Assembly (NCBI GenBank): GCA_028622995.1 | Contig: JAJQJQ010000056.1 | Location: 434,001 to 498,000, forward strand | Direction: 5' to 3' | DNA length: 64,000 nucleotides | DNA from: Panagrolaimus kolymaensis | Lineage: Eukaryota; Nematoda; Chromadorea; Rhabditida; Panagrolaimidae | The notes under the pieces: model-generated | Seen by the model: the letters and a program-made list of their open reading frames with translations, nothing else | Database searches by the model: none | Told to the model about the DNA's origin: nothing | Translations under genes and position numbers: made by a program | In this document: positions 23,215 through 36,377 of the stretch, one piece after another | Numbering within the stretch: position 1 is the stretch's first letter | Layout of the letters: each line of letters opens with the position of its first letter

Positions 23215-26200
23215 TAAACTTCGAATAAAAAGTTTATATCTTTTATTTTTTTTGTTACTGCCAAATAATTTTTAGTTTCATAATTTTTTTTCTCAATTGT
23301 TTTTGTGTTTTTTTAATTCTCTAAATTATTATTATTTTTTGTATTTTTTGTCATTTTTTAAAAATTTATATTTTTTTTAATGAACTAAATTATATTTCCG
23401 AGAATTAATTTATTTCACCATGTTGATTTTATGGTTTTTGAAAAAAGGTTAATACCAATTTTATGCATTTTTAAAAAACAAAACAAATTATTATTTTCTG
23501 ATTTTTACAAACTTAAAAAAAAGATTATATCATCTTTCCTGTTTTTGAGAGGGAGTGATTTTTTAAAGGTCAATGCCTCTTTCTTCCGGTGTTGTTAATA
23601 ATTTTTTTGGTTAAAAGCATTTTACAACTGTTTGACATTTAAACATTTAAACTTTAAAAAATGAGAGTGAGAAATCTTTTTTATAAAACTTTGAGAAAAA
23701 AAATTCCATGGATTTGTTCGTTTTTTGTTCGTTTTTTGAAGCTGCTCAATAGGAATTGTTTCTTTCTCTTTTTTTGTTATATGAAATACGCCGCCTCCGT
23801 ATTTTTAAACAATGCACTTAAATTTTGGCTACGATATAAAAAAAAGTTAGATTGTTTTATAAATATTATTTGCGTGTGCAAATTTTGTGTACTTTTGCTT
23901 TACTTAAAGAGACCTTTTTTGAAACTTGTAATTTTGTTTCGAAAATTCTAAACTCTAAGCATTAATTTTTTTTAAAAATTTTAATAAGCTCAATTGCCAA
24001 CCAATAGAAGAGAGTAGTAGGTTGTATTTAATTCCGGCTTTCAGAAATACGAAGAAAAAAAACGAAAGATGATGGAAAAAGGCCGACTGGGTGGGAGTTA
24101 GTTGTCTATCAAGTAACTAGCTTCCCCACATCTTTGATGGTCGTAGTACTTCCTTAAAAATTTAAAAATGTCATCTTCCATTTTAGAGATGAGTTGATAA
24201 GCTTTATTTGGGTAAATAAATAAACTCCTACCATTCTTCAAGTTAAAAATAATGTCAAAAATAGAATATTTCTTCTATTTTTTTCGAAATAAATATAAGT
24301 GCTTTTGTTAAGTATTTTTTTAAAAAAATTAAGGGTTCAGAAGAAGAACATCTTTCAGAAAGAATATTTTTTAAAAACATAAAAAACAAAAGTTTTTTAT
24401 TGTTATTAGAAAATAAAAAAAGTTTTTACATAATTGAAAGAAAATTTTTTTGTAATCTAATTAGAAGGCGGAATGATCTCCAGAATCATAAAAAAACTTT
24501 GATGCATAAATAAAAGTTAATGAGAATTTGATATGATCATCATTTCCTTCATACATATATTTTTTGGATATTAAAAAACATCAAAAAATTCTGTTTTTTT
24601 GTTTTTATCATTTTTTATTTGGCTGCTGTTTCTGGAAAAACATCAAAAATTCATCCTTTATTTTTTTTCAAAAAACATTTTACTCTTCTTTATTTAGGGT
24701 AACTCTAAATTTTACTTCTTTCTTTTTTACTTACTCTATGCTCATTTATCAAAATTAAGTTCAAATTTAACCTTAAAATTTCATTTATTATTTAAAAAGA
24801 AAACAACTTTTTTAAACTCAAAAACAAACATTTTTGGAAAAAGAGATGGAAAAAACCATTCATCAAATTCGTTTAAAAAAATAGTTTAGTTAATGTACTT
24901 CTAAAATTTAAATATAAATACTTGTAATTGGATAAACTCTTACAGCAAGAAGCTTGCTTGCTTGCTTTTTCCTTATAACCTTTGATCAGCTTTTTCTTAC
25001 GTTTATTTTTTTTTTTGTGGAAGTCCAAAGCTAAAATTGAAACTATTTTTGACGTAGAAATCTATTATATTTTTGCTTTTTCTTTCTCACGCATTTTTTT
25101 GTTTTTTTAATTGTGTGATTTTTTGCGTGTTACTATAAATTACCCCAAAAACTTGGAAGTAAGTTTCTTTAATTGAGAAAAAAAGAGAATGAAAGAGTCT
25201 GCAACTATGAGTGACTAACTTATTCTCATCCTTCTTTTTTATTAAAAGGAAAGGAAGTTCAATTAACGAATTTATAAAATTTGAAGTTTAAAAAAATAAA
25301 AAATAAAAATAAGCGTCATTTTTTATTCCTTTGTTTTTTATAACCTCTCTTACTTTGAAATGGGATTTTAAAAAAACCCCCCCAGGATGTCTCATTTAAA
25401 AAAAATTGTATGTATTGACGCGACTTTTCATTTCCTCCTTCTCCTTTTTTTTATTGAAAGCTACCGTATGCCATACATTCGATTTATGAATAGTAGTGGT
25501 TATAAAATAAGCATGAATGAAAGAGGAGGAGCCGTTTTTATTAGGGTTTTTTTCATTCAAGAAAAAAAAATTGACAAAACTATAAGTACAGCCTTTTTTA
25601 AACTCTATATAAAAACAAACATCCTTTTATCGAAGAAATAAAAGTTGTTAATTGTAGTTTTGAAAAATGTTAATTTTCTTTTATTTTTTTTCAAGGATTA
25701 GCCGTTGTAGTTGTTGTTTTAATAATCACAAGTGACGCCCAACAACAACAAACATTAGTAATTTGACCTTAGTAAAAACATTTTTTGGAGTCATTAGGTT
25801 CAAATTTTAAATTCGAAAAAAATAAATGAATTTTAATTTTTTGCCTTTTGCAGACGCATTTTTATTTATTTTTCATTCAAAAAAGCTTTTTTCGCGTTTA
25901 TTTACTCAAGAAAAAAATAAATGAATTAAAATAAAAACGACTTACTATTAGCAGCACCATTGCGCCACCAACTACCACCAAAAAAATCTTAAGCCACGAA
26001 AAGCACAAAAACTGTTTTACCAAATGTGGAGGCGGCGGAGGAGAGTAATTTTAACCTATTTTCCATTCATTCCCTTAGGAGAAAATGCCATCGATGATTG
26101 TTCTTTGACAAAAAAAAATTTTTTGTTGCTCTTCATTGAGTAGATAGACTTCATAACGAAGAGCCACAAAAAGAAAATCATCCTTTTTTGAAGCGGTTTC

Positions 26201-27228
26201 AGTTTCACAACTTTCATACACACAAATATTTTTGTTTGGCCCTTTTTGGACTTTTTGTAGGTTAGTTGGTGTCTGGCCAATATAGTAGTTAGTAGTAATT
26301 GTGGGAAACATTAGATACTTAAAAATAATCTCTGATTTACTTATTTTTCTTTCTTCGTTACACTAAAAAAATTAAACTAAGCAAAGTGTCAGGTTCCACA
26401 ATATGTATATCTGAAGCGTTGGGGTGTGTGAATGACGCCATAAATATTTTTTCAACTTTTAAAAAAATTCTAAAATGGTCTGAACGGTCATAGTTAAACT
26501 TTTTTTCCCTTGGGTTATGTGTGAACTCTTTGCGCAACATACATTTGTAGATGCAAAATAATTTATTTCTGCAAAGCAAAACAAAAATGTTTTATTTTCG
26601 TTTGTCTTTGCTTTTGCCATTCCCCATTGTGGTTGCTTGCTAAAATAGGTCAAAGGAAGTAGGTTCCATGAAGTAATAAAAAATATTTACGCTTCTGCAG
26701 GAATAGAAAATAGGTTTTAAGAAAGAGGCTTAATACAAAAAAGATTTTTCTTTTTAAATTTAACGTGCCTTTCCTTATATATTAAATATAATTTCCCATT
26801 AATCCAGACGTCATTTTATTTTTATTCATTCTCCCAACTCATTCTAAATTTAGCATTCAACGAATTAACTCATTGCATTTACTTATTTATATTTTTTTGA
26901 TTCTAAAAGAGTTAAAATTCAAAAACTTGCTTATCCCATTTTTTTAGTTAATTTATTTGTTACTAAGTTATTCGCCACTCTCTCATAACCCTCGCGATTC
27001 TATCGTGTTTTATAATAGTTTATCTTTAGCTTCCACATACGGAAATAAAAAAATAAAAAATAACTCGTTTTAATATGGTTTTAAAATATTTATTTATTTT
27101 TAGGTAACTACTACAAGGCTCGCTGCTCAAAAAAAAGACGCAAAGTCAAAACGGCGACCATATAAAAAAACTTGTGTGTTTTTTTCAAGCATTAAATAGT
27201 TTTAAAATTTTTTATATTTTTGGATAAT
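23215..27228. other. Gene-poor region, 4 kb
   Basis: This is very A+T-rich with long homopolymer runs. A GCTTGCTTGCTT microsatellite-like run is near 24952. Open frames at 23661, 24564, 25387 and on the minus strand at 26056-26653 are short and show no splice-linked partner or recognisable domain. The part before 27228 should contain the promoter and possibly a 5' UTR exon of the small precursor gene. Confidence 0.5.
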
Positions 27229-27910
27229 ATGAATACTCGTTCCGCGACATCAGTGTTATTAATCAGTGTTCTATTTGCAGTATTGCTTAGTTCAGTTCAG
27301 TCAAGACCACATATGGTATGTTTATTTACTTTTAGGTTTCTAAACTAATTTGCTTTTTCAGAATGATGAACTATTCAATAGTTTAATTTTACGCGGATAT
27401 CGACCATATAGTGGCCGACTATCATCTTATCTTGAGCCTCGGCGTGTTACCCGACAAGGTAACGATTTCACTGGGAAATTGGCTCGACGAAGTTGTCAGT
27501 TCTTTTTTTAAATTACTATCTTTTTTCGCTTGCTTCTACATGCTTTTGTGTGCTTTGATGACTAATAACTAACTTTTTTGCTTACTTTTTTTTATTAAAA
27601 CTTATGATCAAAACTTAAAACTGTAACTAAAGAAATTTAATTGTATTTTGTGTGAAATTTGAAATTTGAACTTACAACAACCAAGTCAAGTCTTTTTTGC
27701 CTTTTCTCCCTTTCGTCGTTTATTACGTAACAATTAACTTTTTTTAACCTTTTAATTCCACGTTTTTTGCTTTGCACAATTCTTTTTTGCAACCTAATAT
27801 TTTCATTCACAAATAACAAAAGTCATCATTATTTATTTATTCCTTTTTTTGCAGATTATACTCCAACACCCTGCCGATGGAAACTTTGCGCCAGTCTGTT
27901 TCGACAGTAG
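27229..27910 (+). CDS. Secreted neuropeptide-like precursor with CX4C peptide
   Basis: Three exons (27229-27315, 27362-27458, 27855-27910) give a 79-residue precursor. A hydrophobic signal peptide covers about residues 8-25 (VLLISVLFAVLLSSVQS). Next comes a short spacer containing EPRR, a dibasic processing site, then VTRQ. The last exon encodes DYTPTPCRWKLCASLFRQ, with two cysteines four residues apart around a WK pair. The small disulphide ring resembles in size those of cyclic peptide hormones, but I do not recognise the family. If intron 2 is retained, the frame runs on for about 17 residues to a different C terminus (GNDFTGKLARRSCQ...). Intron 2 is long (396 bases). Confidence 0.75.
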
Positions 27911-30870
27911 AGAGAAATAAATATAATTTAATAAATTAAAAATTTAAAATGTTTTGGGCATCCATCATCTAACATTGCAAAGTTTATATCTCAAATATTA
28001 TCAAACTCTTTTTATGAACCATAAAAAAAGAAGAGATGCACAGTTTTCAATAATATTAGCTGATTTTTTTGTTAAAACTTTTATTGTTATTATTATTTTT
28101 TAAATAATTTTTTATTATCCTGTCTTTGCTTTCGTTTACACGTGTCTCTAAACTTTTCTATCACGATCAAATTCCAATTATATCTTTGGCACATTTTCGC
28201 TTGTTTAAAAACCAAAACGATTTTATTCATATTTATTCATTTATTTTTTTAATAGTTAAAAAAATAAAGAATAATGAAAACACATAACATTATTTTTTTA
28301 TTTTTAAACAACTTCGTTATTTACAATGGTGACGCTACTCTCTAATGGCTTGCTTCTTTGTTCTTTTTATCATAATTTGACTTTTTTATTTGTTTGGAGG
28401 AAACATGCCAAATACCAACATCAAAATGTCAACGAATCATATTTTTTATGTTTTTAAAATTTTATTTTATTTATTTTGTAGCATGATTTTAAAGTTTTAA
28501 AGTGTTAAAAAATATAGTTTATGGTCCCAGAGGATAAATAAAAAATATAAAATTAAAATAATAAATTTTCAGCTTCTATTGTTGTGGTTGTTAACGTACC
28601 TCAAATTGCTTGCATTTATTCTTTATTTTTTGTTTTGTTTTAAAAGGTTTTTTTGATGTTTGACCATAAACTTTGCGATTTGATGTATCATCATTCATTT
28701 ATTTTTATTTGAATGTTTAAACAAACATGTCAAAATTTTAATGAACAAATTAACAAAATGTCAAGAAGGCAAGCAGCCGCTCGTTGAAACAAAGATGACA
28801 ATAAAAAAGCATATTAAAATATTTTAAATGTTTTAAAAACATTAAAACAAATATATTAAAATTTATTGGGTATTTTTGACGTAATTTTTTTTTGATGGTG
28901 GCGACTACGTCGATGATGAGGTAATAACTAAAGATAATTGGATTTTGAATTCAAAAAACTAAACCCTATTTTTGTTGGTATGAGTGAAAATGCGCTACAT
29001 TTATTTTTCTTTCTCACCAAATAGCTTTTACGAGATCAAGTAATGTACTTAAAAACGGCGACGAGAGAGAGAAAGATAAAGCAAAAAATTGAATAAAAAA
29101 ATAAAGATTTTAAATAATAAAAAAGAAGCAAGCAAGCACCCATATACGCACACGTCCTCAAGGGTCATTCTCGGATTGAAAAAAAATGCTTCTTGCGCGC
29201 GAAGGAGCTCCTGGCTGATATTTCCCGTTGTTTGAAAAAAAAATTCGCTACAAAAAATAAGAAAGAAGACAATGGAACCAATGAAGAAGAAGGCTGGTTG
29301 GGCTTTGATTGTGAGTCTTATTTTTGTCATCTCATCATCATTCGAAAAAAAGGCGGAGGTTTTTATTGTCAACGAAGACGACGATGAAGAAGACCAAGAA
29401 GGTAAAAGAGAAAAAAAGAAAGAATAAAAAATGAAACAGAAAAAAAATAAATGAAATGAAGAGGTCAGTTTTTCAATCTGGATTGAGCAACAAACACACA
29501 CAATAAAAAGTAGTAAAAGTTTTTTTGTTGTTCTTGACAAAAGTTTGTAAAGAATTTTTTCTAACGAAAAAAACAAAGTCGATTTCTTTTGATTTGTTTC
29601 TTTAAATTTTTATAATCCTCCATAATCCATTTAATTTTAATTAATTTAAGTTAATACTTCCTTGAAATGGTTTTTAAATTCACAGTTTATTTTAAACCCG
29701 ACTTAATTAATTAGCATTCGTCGTGTAGAATTTTTTATGTCTTTCTGAAAGTAAAAATAATTTAAGGTTCATTAACGTGCCAAAGTTTGCTAATTTTTAA
29801 TATTTAATTTTTTCGTTTTATATAAAATAAAAGTATCATACCTTTTTTTTAAACAATGAATCACACGTTTTTTTGCTGATGGTTTTGCAATGTAGTTTTT
29901 ATTTTTATGCAACCTTTACAAAACGGCAAAGCATTAATGTTTCAGGATGTGAATCAAATTTTTTCCTGCTCTCTTTCTTTTTTCTCTCGCTTTATAAAAA
30001 AGGATTGCTTTTTCCTTTGTTTTTTGCAAAACATTTTTTGTTCAATATAAAATTAATTTTGGGATGCTGAACATCATTAAATTAAGATTGGATTTTTTGC
30101 TTTTTGTTTTTAAGTTTTTGTTGCTGGTGCAAAAAAACTTTGTGTCTTTTTGGTTATAAAAAAAATCTTTTTTGATTTGATAACAGCTGTGTTCAAAAAA
30201 CTTTATTTCTATTTTTTTTTTATTTTTGTTCTTGGCGTCATTCGATCATTATTCCAAAAAGCTGTCATATTGGAAGATTTTTTTAATGGATTCCATTTTT
30301 ATTTAGAAGAAAAAGAATTATCTAATTCGTTAGTTGAGACATTTTTGTTTGCGTGTGCCGACATTACTGATCATCACAATTTTTTTAAAAAAATAAAAAG
30401 TTTGTGTTGGCGTCAAACAAATTTTAAGGTTTTTAATATTTTTTATAAATTAGAATTTTTCACGTTTGTCTTTTTTCTCCGCATCTTTTTTTTTGTTAGG
30501 GACAAAAGACAGGTTTTGTCCAACAAAAAAGAAAATTATATTATTTTTTTGTGACTTTTGCGATTATACATAAAAAAAGAATAGTTTATGGCGCGACGAG
30601 TTTTACATAACTTTTTTTTTCACTTTTTTAACTCATGGATTTATTTTAATCCTTCTTTCTCTCTCTTTTCGAGGTGTTGTAATCATGAACATTTTGTTGT
30701 TGTTTTTTCGCTTTGATGCACTTTACTCAATTTTTTGATAATTTCAGAAAAAAACGCTATAGAAATTATTTGGAAACAATTATTTATTACTTTTTGATTT
30801 TTACAGTATGTTTTTGAATTATTCTTATTCTTTATTTGGAAGAAATAACTGAAAAAATAAATTAAACGGA
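27911..30870. other. Gene-poor region, 3 kb
   Basis: This is A+T-rich. The 175-residue minus-strand frame at 29049-29576 and the 134-residue plus-strand frame at 30150-30554 are Phe/Leu/Ser-rich products of poly-T tracts and are not called. Nothing else is recognisable. Confidence 0.5.
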
Positions 30871-33800
30871 ATGGTATGTGACGTTGTAAGCCATAGTTCG
30901 GCATCATTCCAATTTGCTCCAAATATTGTTGAAGATCGTTTTGAACAAAGAGTAAGCTTTTATTTTTTTCCATTCTTTCTTTTGTTTTCATTGTCCTCCA
31001 AAAAAAAGAAGATTTCATTGTGCTTTTTTTATTTTTAGACAAAACCAAAATCGGCTAAACGGCGATGTTTAAGCTTTCTTGTCATATTATTTTCATCGGC
31101 TGTCGTATTATTTATTATTGCTTCAGTTGCATTAATTTTGACACAAAAACGTGAGTCGAAGAAAAAAATTCTATTTTTGGAAACCAAAAAAGAAACATAA
31201 TTGAATTTATTTTTAGCTGTAAATTTTGATGACATTGGTGGATTTACTTATGGTGACAGTTTAGCAGGACATGGAAATTATAGCCCAAAATTTCATGCGC
31301 GTAAATTAACCGATGGAAAATATGTTTCACATTCCATGGAAGATGTTATTTATGCTTTACCTAAAAGTGCATTTTCATTTCGATGGCTCCATGATGATAA
31401 TATTGTGTTGAAGCACGAAGATGATTATTGGGTTTGTAGTCGATGGCTTTTTTTCACTTAGAAATTTTTAATTTGGTTTCAGAAGTTGGATACAAACAAG
31501 GCTGACCTTTATGGTAGTCGTAAACATTGGATAAATCCAGGTCAAATAAGGCAACAAGATCGTTATGCTGAATTTATTTTTAATTCAAATTCCAAATTTA
31601 TTGCTTTTGGTCGAGCATCAACGCAAGTGAGTTTTTTCTTTTTCTAAATTACCTTTGCAAAAAACTTTATGACTCTTTTTTTTAATTACCAAAAATAAAA
31701 ATCTTTTATTTTTAAGGGTTTTCGACATTCAAGAAAATGTTTGTATGAAATTGCCCAATTAGAAAATGGAAATTTAAGGTATGTTTGGAATTTATTTTAA
31801 CGACTTTTTGTGTTGCAAAAAAAAAACACAAAAGAAATAATTAAAAAAGTTTTTTTAAGAGACTTTAAACCTGTTGGCCCTCTTGCAAGTGGAAATGAGC
31901 CATTGCAGTTGTTAGAATGGAATCCAGCATTTGGTGCAAAAGATTTGGTATGTTATAGAGCTAACTTATGAATGACATAATGATTGATTAAAAAAACTTA
32001 TTTTCGTCTTTTTAGGTTTTCGTTTATGAAAATAATATATTTTATCAAGAAAGCCCCGATTTACCCGCTCTGCCAATCACATCTTCCGGATCTGATTTTA
32101 GATACCATGGCGTTGCTGATTGGCTTTATGAAGGTTTGTGTTTTTGTTAAAAAAATATAAAGCAACAGAGATCAATCAAGTTATTTTTAGAAGAAATTTT
32201 AAATGACGCTAAAGCATTATGGTGGTCGAAATCAGGCCAATATTTAGCTTATGCATTATTTGATGATAAAAATGTTAGCAAAGTTATATTACCTATTTAT
32301 ACGCATAAACCATATCCAACATATCATACAGTAGCATACCCCAAAACAGGAGATGCCCATCAACCAGCAGTATTTCTTTGGATTTGGAATAAAGATTTAA
32401 ATACCACTCAAATGATTTTACCACCCGATGAACTCATTGAACAAAATTCAAATTCCGATTTAAATTATTATTTATTTTCTGCTCAATGGATTTTACTTGA
32501 AAATGCTGATAATGAAGAAGTGGATTATTTGGTTGTTGTTTGGGCTAATCGAAATCAAAATAATGTTTATATTACTGTATGCCAGTATGGAGCTCAATGT
32601 CGATTGGTAAGACGAAAACTAAAAGAAAAAAGAGCCTAAATTTTTAATGAATTTTTTTAGTTGAAAAAACTTGAATTTTCCATGAAAGGAATAAAAATGT
32701 GGGCTGAACCAACAAATTTTAAAGCTAAATATTTTTCTAAAACGGGTTTCTTTATGTTATTACCTCATGAATATTCTGATGGTAATATCTACGACCATAT
32801 TGCCCACATTGAAGTTATCGTAAGTGTTATTTCTTTGCATTTTTATTATAGTAAAAAACTATTTAGAAGGAAGGCAAATATTTTCCTGAAAGTGGCTACC
32901 ACGGAGGAGCTTATGATGTTTCTGAAATTGTTGGATATGATAAAGAAAGAGATGAAATGTAAATAACAAAACTTCCTAATCTCAAATAATTTTTATAAAT
33001 TTAGTTTCTTCATCGCAGTTGGAATTCCTATTGGCGAAAAACATCTTTATCGCGTTTCATATGCTTCTGCAGAAGACAATGTTGCTCCACAATGTATAAG
33101 TTGCCTCATTGAAAATTGCAAAAATGTCATTGTGGATTTTTCTCCAAGTGGCAAACAAATGATTCTTTTCTGCGATGCTGCCTATCAGGATACTATAGCA
33201 TATTTAAAGAAAACCAAAAATATTTTGCAACGTAAGTTTTTTGGTTTTTGAGTACCGTCGATTTAATGACAGGAATTTTTAGATTGGATAGTCAATGATG
33301 GTGCCCCATCAAGCGGATTTAATCCAGCATTTGATTTACCAAGTGTAAGGTTTGATAGAATTCCATTGCCTTCTGGAATCGGTATGTCTTCCAACTGTTA
33401 TTACTTTTTTATAAAACTTTTTTATTTAAAGATGCAATTGTTCGATTAATATTACCTCCAAATTTTAATTCAAAATACACTTATCCTGTTATTCTTTCTC
33501 TGTATGTTAATTTTCTTTTTTTATGCAAAATGACACCAAAAATCTTTTTTTAGTTATGCGGGCCCAAACAGTTATATCGTTTCACACACTACTCCTCAAA
33601 TGAGTTTATTAACTTATTTAGCTTCTGTGAGGCAATACATTGTTGTAAGCATTGATGGAAGGGGTTCAGCTAATCGAGGATGGAATGTTCGTTCACCTAT
33701 TTATAAAAAATTGGGTGGACCAGAAGTTGAAGATCAAATAGATGGATTGAAAGCTTTAATAAAAAAATATCCATTTATGGATTCAGAAAAAGTTGCAGCT

Positions 33801-34432
33801 TTTGGATGGGTAAATTAATTCAGTATTCGAAATTACGGCTTTTATTAAATGCAATTTTTATTTTTTAGTCTTACGGTGGTTTTGCTTCCAGTCACATTGT
33901 AGAAAAGGATGGAGGTGATGTAGTTAAATGTGCTATGGCTGTTGCACCTGTTGTTGATTTTCGTTTTTATGGTAACTAAAAAACTAATCTAAACATAAAA
34001 ATTATTTTTTTGTAGATAGTGCTTACACAGAGCGGTATATGCTCCAACCGAAAGAAAACATAGACGGGTATGAAGCTACTTCGCTATTAAATTCAACTGC
34101 AATCAATAGATTTAAAAATGTTAAATTTTTATTAGCTCATGGAGAAGCAGATGGTAAAAAAATTTAGCTTGACAAAAAGGAATAAAAATTATGAATTTGT
34201 GGTTTTAGATAATGTTCATTATCAAAATAGTGCGTTGTTAGCTTTGGCTCTTCAAGACCATGACATTCACTTTACACAACTTGTAAGCCCTCGCATTAAA
34301 AGCAAATAATCAATCCCTGACTTTTAGGTATATACAAATCAAGAGCATTCCATAAAATCAACTCGCGTGCACTTATATAAAGAAATGGATAAATTTTTAT
34401 ATGAGGATTGTTATCAATTAAACTATTATTAA
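30871..34432 (+). CDS. Dipeptidyl peptidase IV family serine protease (DPF-like)
   Basis: Eighteen exons join in phase to 852 residues: 30871-30951, 31039-31150, 31217-31431, 31483-31626, 31717-31778, 31860-31947, 32016-32133, 32191-32606, 32661-32819, 32867-32958, 33005-33231, 33283-33381, 33432-33501, 33554-33809, 33869-33971, 34016-34153, 34209-34282, 34328-34432. It is a type II membrane protein: a short cytoplasmic tail with KRR, then one hydrophobic helix at about residues 38-60. The beta-propeller includes DWLYEEEIL, whose paired Glu hold the substrate N terminus. The hydrolase domain has VSIDGRGS, the nucleophile in GWSYGG (S714), the acid in HGEADDNVH (D793) and the His in NQEHSI (H825). 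All catalytic residues are kept, so it should cleave Xaa-Pro dipeptides from peptides. The start codon is the least certain boundary. Confidence 0.92.
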
Positions 34433-34659
34433 AAAACACAAAATCACAAAAATTTATTTAAATAATAATAAAGTTGTTATAATTTGTTTTTTAAATGAAT
34501 TTCAAAATTTGATTCGATAAAAAAACAGTTGTTTTCAGAACAAACTGCATTTTTTACTATGATGACGAGAGTTAAGAAGAATGCTGACGTTTGATTTTTT
34601 AAAGAACGAATCTGTCAGCAGCTTTTTTGTATACGATGAATAAAAAAGTTTTATTAACA

Positions 34660-35502
34660 TCATCGGGAATAAAACCAAATATCTACTTGAGGCTTATCAT
34701 TTCCTTCCCAATCTTGAAGCATTTTATCGGCAGCAGATTTTAGTTTTGAATGGTAATATTCAGCATTCTTTGTTTCTAATTGGAAAAGGAAACGAGTTGA
34801 ACTGGGATGGTAAAGGAACAAGTGAGCATTATTTTTAATAAAATCGCACAAAAGTGTTATGTCAGCATCTTCTGATAGTTTGTTGATAGTTATAACGAAA
34901 TAAAAAAGTTCAGATTTAAAAATTAAATCTTTCATATTTTTTAAGGTTGACAAAGTAAAAATTTCCGCTTCACAAGCATAATTAAAATTCATAAGGTTAG
35001 GAACATGTTCAAGTATTTTATCACATGAAACCAAAGCATCTTTCTTGTCTCGAATGATTACTTCTTTTAAATATAGCCACTTCATTTTTTTGCCATCCAA
35101 AAGTAAGCAAAACTCTTTAAGAGTTAACTTTTGTTCATCAATAAACAACGTTTTGAGATTACATCGATAAACACTCTTCATAAAATCCATTAAATTATTT
35201 CCAGAAATATCCAACTCATGATTAAGCCAATATTTTGATTCTTTTAAGCATAAAATAACCTTTTTCGAATGACCATAATAGTATAAATAATCTTTTTCAA
35301 CATATACATGTGTGTTCACAACAATAATTTTAATTTTTGAGAGAAAATATTTGCATGTTTTTTGAATTTTCTGGAGCAAATCAGATGAAAGTGGGTTCGC
35401 GGCGACATATAAAATTATCCCAAACGGAAGGGAAAAATATTGACGTTGAGGAGAATCAACGGTGTACGGTTTAGAATAAATAACAGAACGAATGCGGTCC
35501 AT
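34660..35502 (-). CDS. F-box-family-like protein, nematode-specific type
   Basis: A single exon of 280 residues, starting at the Met of MDRIRSVIYSK, which follows a strong acceptor (TTGCAACAG). The frame is open further upstream to 35595, but that part is Phe/Leu-rich intron-like sequence. The body alternates hydrophobic and charged stretches like leucine-rich F-box-associated regions. Its C-terminal segment (STRFLFQLETKNAEYYH) resembles the last exon of the two F-box genes in the segmental duplication (NTRLFVIDKTKDKYYH). A clear F-box motif is not seen at the N terminus. Family membership is inferred from that similarity. Confidence 0.6.
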   Translation of the reverse strand: MDRIRSVIYSKPYTVDSPQRQYFSLPFGIILYVAANPLSSDLLQKIQKTCKYFLSKIKIIVVNTHVYVEKDYLYYYGHSKKVILCLKESKYWLNHELDISGNNLMDFMKSVYRCNLKTLFIDEQKLTLKEFCLLLDGKKMKWLYLKEVIIRDKKDALVSCDKILEHVPNLMNFNYACEAEIFTLSTLKNMKDLIFKSELFYFVITINKLSEDADITLLCDFIKNNAHLFLYHPSSTRFLFQLETKNAEYYHSKLKSAADKMLQDWEGNDKPQVDIWFYSR

Positions 35503-36377
35503 ATTAGCAATTAGGTCTGTTGCAAGCAGTAGCAAAAAAATGGAATAATTCAAATTGTAAAAAAAGGCAAAAAATAAGCAAAGTGAGTCAGTCAATTCAC
35601 GCAGGTCAAATCAATATATTTTCTTGTCTACTTCTTTTTTTTAAAAGAAACAAGACCTTAGTATGCTGAAGAATTTACGCAGTTCTTTGAAAATTTCGCT
35701 GTTACAAAGTAGCAAAAGGTCACCAAGTGGATTTTTTTAATTACTTTGCATTTCTTTTTTACAAACCACAAGCCATTGTTGTACGTACATACTGTAACAT
35801 AAAGTGTAATCTTTTTATATAATAAATCACCTATTTTACAAACCATAGAAGGAAAAATAACTAACCCATCAGTTTAAAATAAATGTGCCAAATAATTAAA
35901 ATTCATTTCATGATTTCATTTAAAAAATGTTGCATTAAAATTGAAATATCAAAGTACTAGAAGAAGGAAGCAAGCTTCTAATGGAACTTTGATTAAAATA
36001 AATTTAAAACTGTATAATTAATTGAGCGGGTATATTCCTTTGGGGTTTAATAATGATGAGAGTTGTATATCACCCCTGATAAGAAACTTCACTTATTCAT
36101 GAGGACACGCTTTAAGGAAAATTCAAATGAATAGTGTTTCTACCTTAAAAACCCATTTTATGTATTAAATTCTAAAATTGATGAAAAAAGCTAATGTAGT
36201 TTTTCACCATTTCGTGTGTATCAAATGCATTACACTTGCAAATCCACTGGCATTGCAATAAATCTGACGACCATTAAAGATATGCTTCATAAAGCAATGA
36301 AAGCTGGAAAGAGCAAAGTTTCATTTTATTAATATATTATTAAAAACATTGAAACTTTATTACCATACATATTTTAA
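35503..36377. other. Intergenic region between F-box-like gene and HEPN relic
   Basis: This holds the upstream flank of one minus-strand gene and the 3' flank of the next. No repeat or gene is recognised. Confidence 0.45.

Noticed and set aside
26056..26653. Overlapping minus-strand frames of 64-78 codons
   Set aside because: Composition is slightly less biased than the neighbours, but two frames overlap each other and no exon structure or domain can be supported.
29049..29576. 175-codon minus-strand frame
   Set aside because: Almost entirely Phe, Leu, Ser and Ile from A/T tracts; judged a chance open frame despite its length.
30150..30554. 134-codon plus-strand frame
   Set aside because: Phe/Leu/Lys-rich low-complexity product of poly-T sequence, with no partner exon.
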